A DNA stretch of 64,000 bases from Oribacterium sp. oral taxon 102 (lineage in GTDB: Bacteria; Bacillota; Clostridia; Lachnospirales; Lachnospiraceae), in the NCBI RefSeq assembly GCF_013394775.1, contig NZ_JABXYT010000001.1:944501-1008500 (forward strand). Direction: 5' to 3'. A program made the position numbers and the translations under genes. Below the pieces are notes generated by a model that was not told the DNA's origin, did no database searches, and saw only the letters and a list, made by a program, of their open reading frames with translations. Of the stretch, positions 62,031-64,000 are shown piece after piece. How positions within the stretch are numbered: position 1 is the stretch's first letter; each line of letters begins with the position of its first letter.

Positions 62031-62345
62031 GATTCGAGGCAAGGTGTCATTGGCGGATCGCGCTTCTGCAATACAACCATTATAAACGAGCTTCGGAAAG
62101 AAGGAAAGGCTCGGAAAATTCTGTCAGCCCATCACAACGCGGACGGACAGCTCCCGCTTCCCGAGGAGGCGTTCGCTCGGGAGCAGATTCCTCTCGAGAC
62201 ATTCTTCGTCAACACAGCGAATTCCTTTCCGTATTTCAAAAACATTCCGGCAATGAAGACGGACTCCGCGATTGATCCCTCGCTCGGTCCTGTGGTCTGG
62301 AAGCTCTCACCCGGCGTTTCCGAGGAGCAGTTCAGATTCAGACAG
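62031..62345 (+). pseudogene. Decayed protein fragment of unknown family
   Basis: Frame 3 is open without a start and reads GVIGGSRFCNTTIINELRKE, continuing to [20 protein letters not shown] and [18 protein letters not shown] before it dissolves. The composition and codon bias look like a real protein, but no intact gene fits. It precedes a transporter permease fragment and may be part of the same lost operon. The family was not recognised. Confidence 0.45.
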
Positions 62346-62379
62346 TCGTTCCGGTCGGCTCTCCCGATCAGCGGCAGGC

Positions 62380-62670
62380 GGTGCGATTCATGCCTATGCC
62401 TTCCGCCTGAAAAAATTCATGCTCACCCTCATCCTGATGCTCCCGGAGCAGGTTATGGCGCTTGGCTTCGTGCAGCTCGTCGGCCGGATGAAGCGGGTGG
62501 AAAGCGTACTGTCGCTGTCTCTCGTGGAGGCGGCGCGGATCAATGGCGCGGGAGAACTGCATATCTTCAACAGGATCGTGCTGCCGCTGATGAAGCCGGC
62601 GGTCGCAGTGCAGGCGATCTTTGCCTTCGTTCCGTTAAGTCATTCGCTGAAACAGAAACGATTGCTGTGA
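62380..62670 (+). pseudogene. Remnant of a CUT1 sugar ABC permease (MalG-like)
   Basis: The frame gives [20 protein letters not shown], then GFVQLVGRMKRVESVLSLSL, and the conserved EAA loop EAARINGAGELHIFNRIVLP followed by LMKPAVAVQAIFAFV. This is the C-terminal coupling segment of MalG-type carbohydrate permeases. The N-terminal membrane part is missing, internal segments seem deleted, and the end is abnormal (PLSHSLKQKRLL). No partner genes remain. Confidence 0.7.
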
Positions 62671-62862
62671 ATTTGAAATGAAATTTCGGCGAATTGCAAA
62701 TAAAAGCATCTGCCATCTGCGCCGCTTTTGTGGTATGATAAATACTATCTTCCTCACGGATCATGGGAATCGCTTAGCTGTCGGACGGGTGCCTTGGGGA
62801 AAGAGAGGGAATTTCGGAGAGGGGCTGCGCTTCATGAGGGGGAAGCCCTTGGAGGAGAGAAG

Positions 62863-63444
62863 ATGTCGAAAATCTGCTTCCCGAAGCCGGGAAATTTTGT
62901 TTATCCGGTACCGGCGGTGCTGGTCAGCTGCAGAGGGAAAGATGGGCAGAGCAATCTGATTACCGTAGCATGGACGGGCACCGTCTGTTCGGATCCGCCC
63001 ATGGCGTATATCTCTGTGCGGAAGGAGAGGGCGAGCTATGCGATCTTACGGGAGAGCGGAGAATTCGTTATTAACCTTCCGAGCCGCGCCATGGCGCGAG
63101 CCGTGGATTTCTGCGGCTGTACGACGCTGCGCAAGCTGGATAAATGGGAGGCGACAGGACTTCATGAGGGCGAGAGCCGCATGATCTCTGCACCGACCGT
63201 GGAAGAAGCGCCGGTCTCCATTGAATGCAGAGTGACGCAGGTGCTTCCGCTGGGCAGTCACGACATGTTCCTCGCGGAGGTCGTGGCGGTGCAGGTGGAG
63301 GAACGCTATATGGACAAGAAGGGCGGCTTTCGCATGGAGAAGGTGGATCTCATGGCGTATTCCCATGGAGAATATTATGCACTCGGAGAGCTGCTCGGCA
63401 GCTTCGGCTATTCGGTGCGGAAAAGAAAGCGTGAGGAAAAATAA
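62863..63444 (+). CDS. Flavin reductase/flavoredoxin-family protein
   Basis: A 193-residue protein of the FMN-binding split-barrel (flavin reductase) family. The FMN-binding blocks are PVPAVLVSC, LITVAWTGTVCSDPPMAYIS, SGEFVINLPSRAMARAVDFC, and later VTQVLPLGSHDMFLAEVVAV. Members reduce or carry FMN in anaerobic electron transfer. The frame extends upstream to 62728, but ATG 62863 with GGAGGAGAG before it is the natural start. Confidence 0.9.
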   Translation: MSKICFPKPGNFVYPVPAVLVSCRGKDGQSNLITVAWTGTVCSDPPMAYISVRKERASYAILRESGEFVINLPSRAMARAVDFCGCTTLRKLDKWEATGLHEGESRMISAPTVEEAPVSIECRVTQVLPLGSHDMFLAEVVAVQVEERYMDKKGGFRMEKVDLMAYSHGEYYALGELLGSFGYSVRKRKREEK

Positions 63445-63451
63445 AAAACTA

Positions 63452-63481
63452 TTGCCAGAAACCGGGGAGTCGTGTTAGAAT
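63452..63481 (+). promoter_or_regulatory. Promoter of tRNA-Gly
   Basis: TTGCCA at 63452-63457 and TAGAAT at 63476-63481 with an 18-base spacer, 10 bases before the tRNA. Confidence 0.55.
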
Positions 63482-63490
63482 ATATTTGTT

Positions 63491-63561
63491 GCGGATATAG
63501 TACATCGGTAGTACATCAGCTTCCCAAGCTGAGGAGGCGGGTCCGACTCCCGTTATCCGCT
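63491..63561 (+). tRNA. tRNA-Gly (anticodon CCC) with altered T-loop
   Basis: Acceptor GCGGATA/TATCCGC and anticodon arm CAGC-TTCCCAA-GCTG carrying CCC; discriminator T. The T-loop reads TCCGACT where nearly all tRNAs have TTCGANT, so position 55 is C rather than U. Confidence 0.93.
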
Positions 63562-63572
63562 GTAGGAAAAAG

Positions 63573-63614
63573 GCTCGGAAATACGTCAGAAACGGCGTAA
63601 ATCCGAGCTTTTTT
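63573..63614 (+). terminator. Terminator of tRNA-Gly
   Basis: GCTCGGA plus an inner ATACG arm pair with CGTAAATCCGAGC, followed by six T. Confidence 0.8.
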
Positions 63615-63659
63615 GATGCCTTGGTGTGCTCGCTTTAATGGCGTACTCGCCGCTGCATT

Positions 63660-63740
63660 AGCGCTGCGAAAGCTGCGAAGCAGCGGAGCAGCGCACAGGA
63701 CTTATAGGATCGGTGGTGCCGAAGCTTTCGGCATGGGGAT
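63660..63740 (+). repeat. Dispersed GGACTTATA repeat
   Basis: GCTGCGAAGCAGC (63672-63684), then GCGCACAGGACTTATA (GGACTTATA at 63698-63706), GGATCGGTGGTGCCGAAG and CTTTCGGCATGG. The block matches 26625-26680 closely. Confidence 0.65.
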
Positions 63741-63820
63741 TTGTGGTGAAGATACCCGTCGGTCAGAAGGGCTCTTCACCATCTGTGTTTAATAATATAG
63801 ATGTGAGATGGCGAAACGGC

Positions 63821-64000
63821 TTACAGCCCTGCGCCCGGTCCTACGAGGATAGTGTCTGCGGAGAGCGGAGCGGCGGCTGTGCTCTCCCGTGTCGTTTCAG
63901 CGGTGGTGCTTTCAGCGGAAACGTTCTCTGCCGGCGCTGTATCGGTTGGGGGCACTGCCGTCGTTTCGGCTGCGGCTGTTTCGCCGGAGGCGGACGGCGC
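63821..64000 (-). CDS. C-terminal tail of an unidentified protein
   Basis: On the minus strand the frame is open from the window edge to a TAA at 63823-63821. The 59 residues are low-complexity Ala/Thr/Glu/Pro (for example SGETAAAETTAVPPTD) and end SADTILVGPGAGL. Such tails occur on surface proteins of this family of bacteria, including cell-wall LytR-CpsA-Psr enzymes. The catalytic part is outside the window, so no function is assigned. Confidence 0.6.
   Translation of the reverse strand, partial: APSASGETAAAETTAVPPTDTAPAENVSAESTTAETTRESTAAAPLSADTILVGPGAGL

Noticed and set aside
62728..62862. N-terminal extension of the flavin reductase
   Set aside because: The frame is open, but the encoded residues do not match the family and the strong ribosome site is at 62863.

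Overview
The window is a stretch of a Gram-positive anaerobe chromosome, most likely a member of the Lachnospiraceae (Clostridia, Bacillota). This rests on the gene content and order: a SUF iron-sulfur operon ending in sufU, a T-box in front of pheST, secG-rnr-smpB, a 1461-residue 2-hydroxyacyl-CoA dehydratase activase-like protein, a YugP-type metallopeptidase, lipoproteins with Lys-rich signal peptides, and no outer-membrane functions. Most of the DNA is GC-rich with strong coding bias. As a result many long antisense ORFs appear that are only shadows of real genes. The genus cannot be settled from the sequence alone.

Layout. 1-5630: the end of a PflX-like radical SAM gene, then sufCBDSU. 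5640-9625: Phe T-box, pheS, pheT, terminator. 9660-18045: a visibly AT-richer block carrying a BMP-type lipoprotein, a YesM/YesN-like two-component system, a second BMP lipoprotein, and a nucleoside-type ABC ATPase with two permeases. 18150-24181: secG, rnr, smpB, a UvrD-like helicase and a glycosyltransferase. 24200-24463: tRNA-Val and tRNA-Met. 24674-28902: a divergent TRAP transporter (dctPQM, minus strand) and FCD-type GntR regulator, with matching palindromes in front of both. 29112-33102: a secondary alcohol dehydrogenase, a CobW GTPase, a broken thioredoxin-like gene, a lipoprotein and a HAD hydrolase. 33565-37950: the giant activase. 38134-46565: a rhomboid-like membrane protein, pyk, hisS, aspS, a HAAS-domain protein, an RNA methyltransferase, and a fused nucleotide pyrophosphatase/phosphodiesterase. 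46705-48570: KDPG aldolase, tRNA-Leu, a MITE-like element and a minus-strand tRNA cluster (Arg, His, Gln, Lys). 48784-54009: a metallopeptidase, then a nucleoside-salvage operon (cdd, deoD, udp, deoB) running into tadA and a thiamine pyrophosphokinase. 54055-54242: a probable 6S RNA. 54585-61924: an AI-2E family permease, kduI, a SEC-C protein, Hsp33, an FMN-binding lipoprotein, a PfkB kinase and a pyridoxal kinase. 62030-62670: decayed transporter remnants. 62863-64000: a flavin reductase, tRNA-Gly and the C-terminal tail of a minus-strand gene.

The most unusual material is in two places. First, the 9.7-18 kb block looks like a self-contained sense-and-import cassette, in which one substrate-binding-like lipoprotein is paired with a histidine kinase and a paralogue serves the transporter. 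Second, the intergenic spaces hold a family of structured dispersed repeats. They share the word GGACTTATA, carry hairpins whose stems differ in sequence but keep their pairing between copies, and include many perfect stems closed by a CGAAG turn. At least two short elements with terminal inverted repeats (MITE-like) share modules with them.
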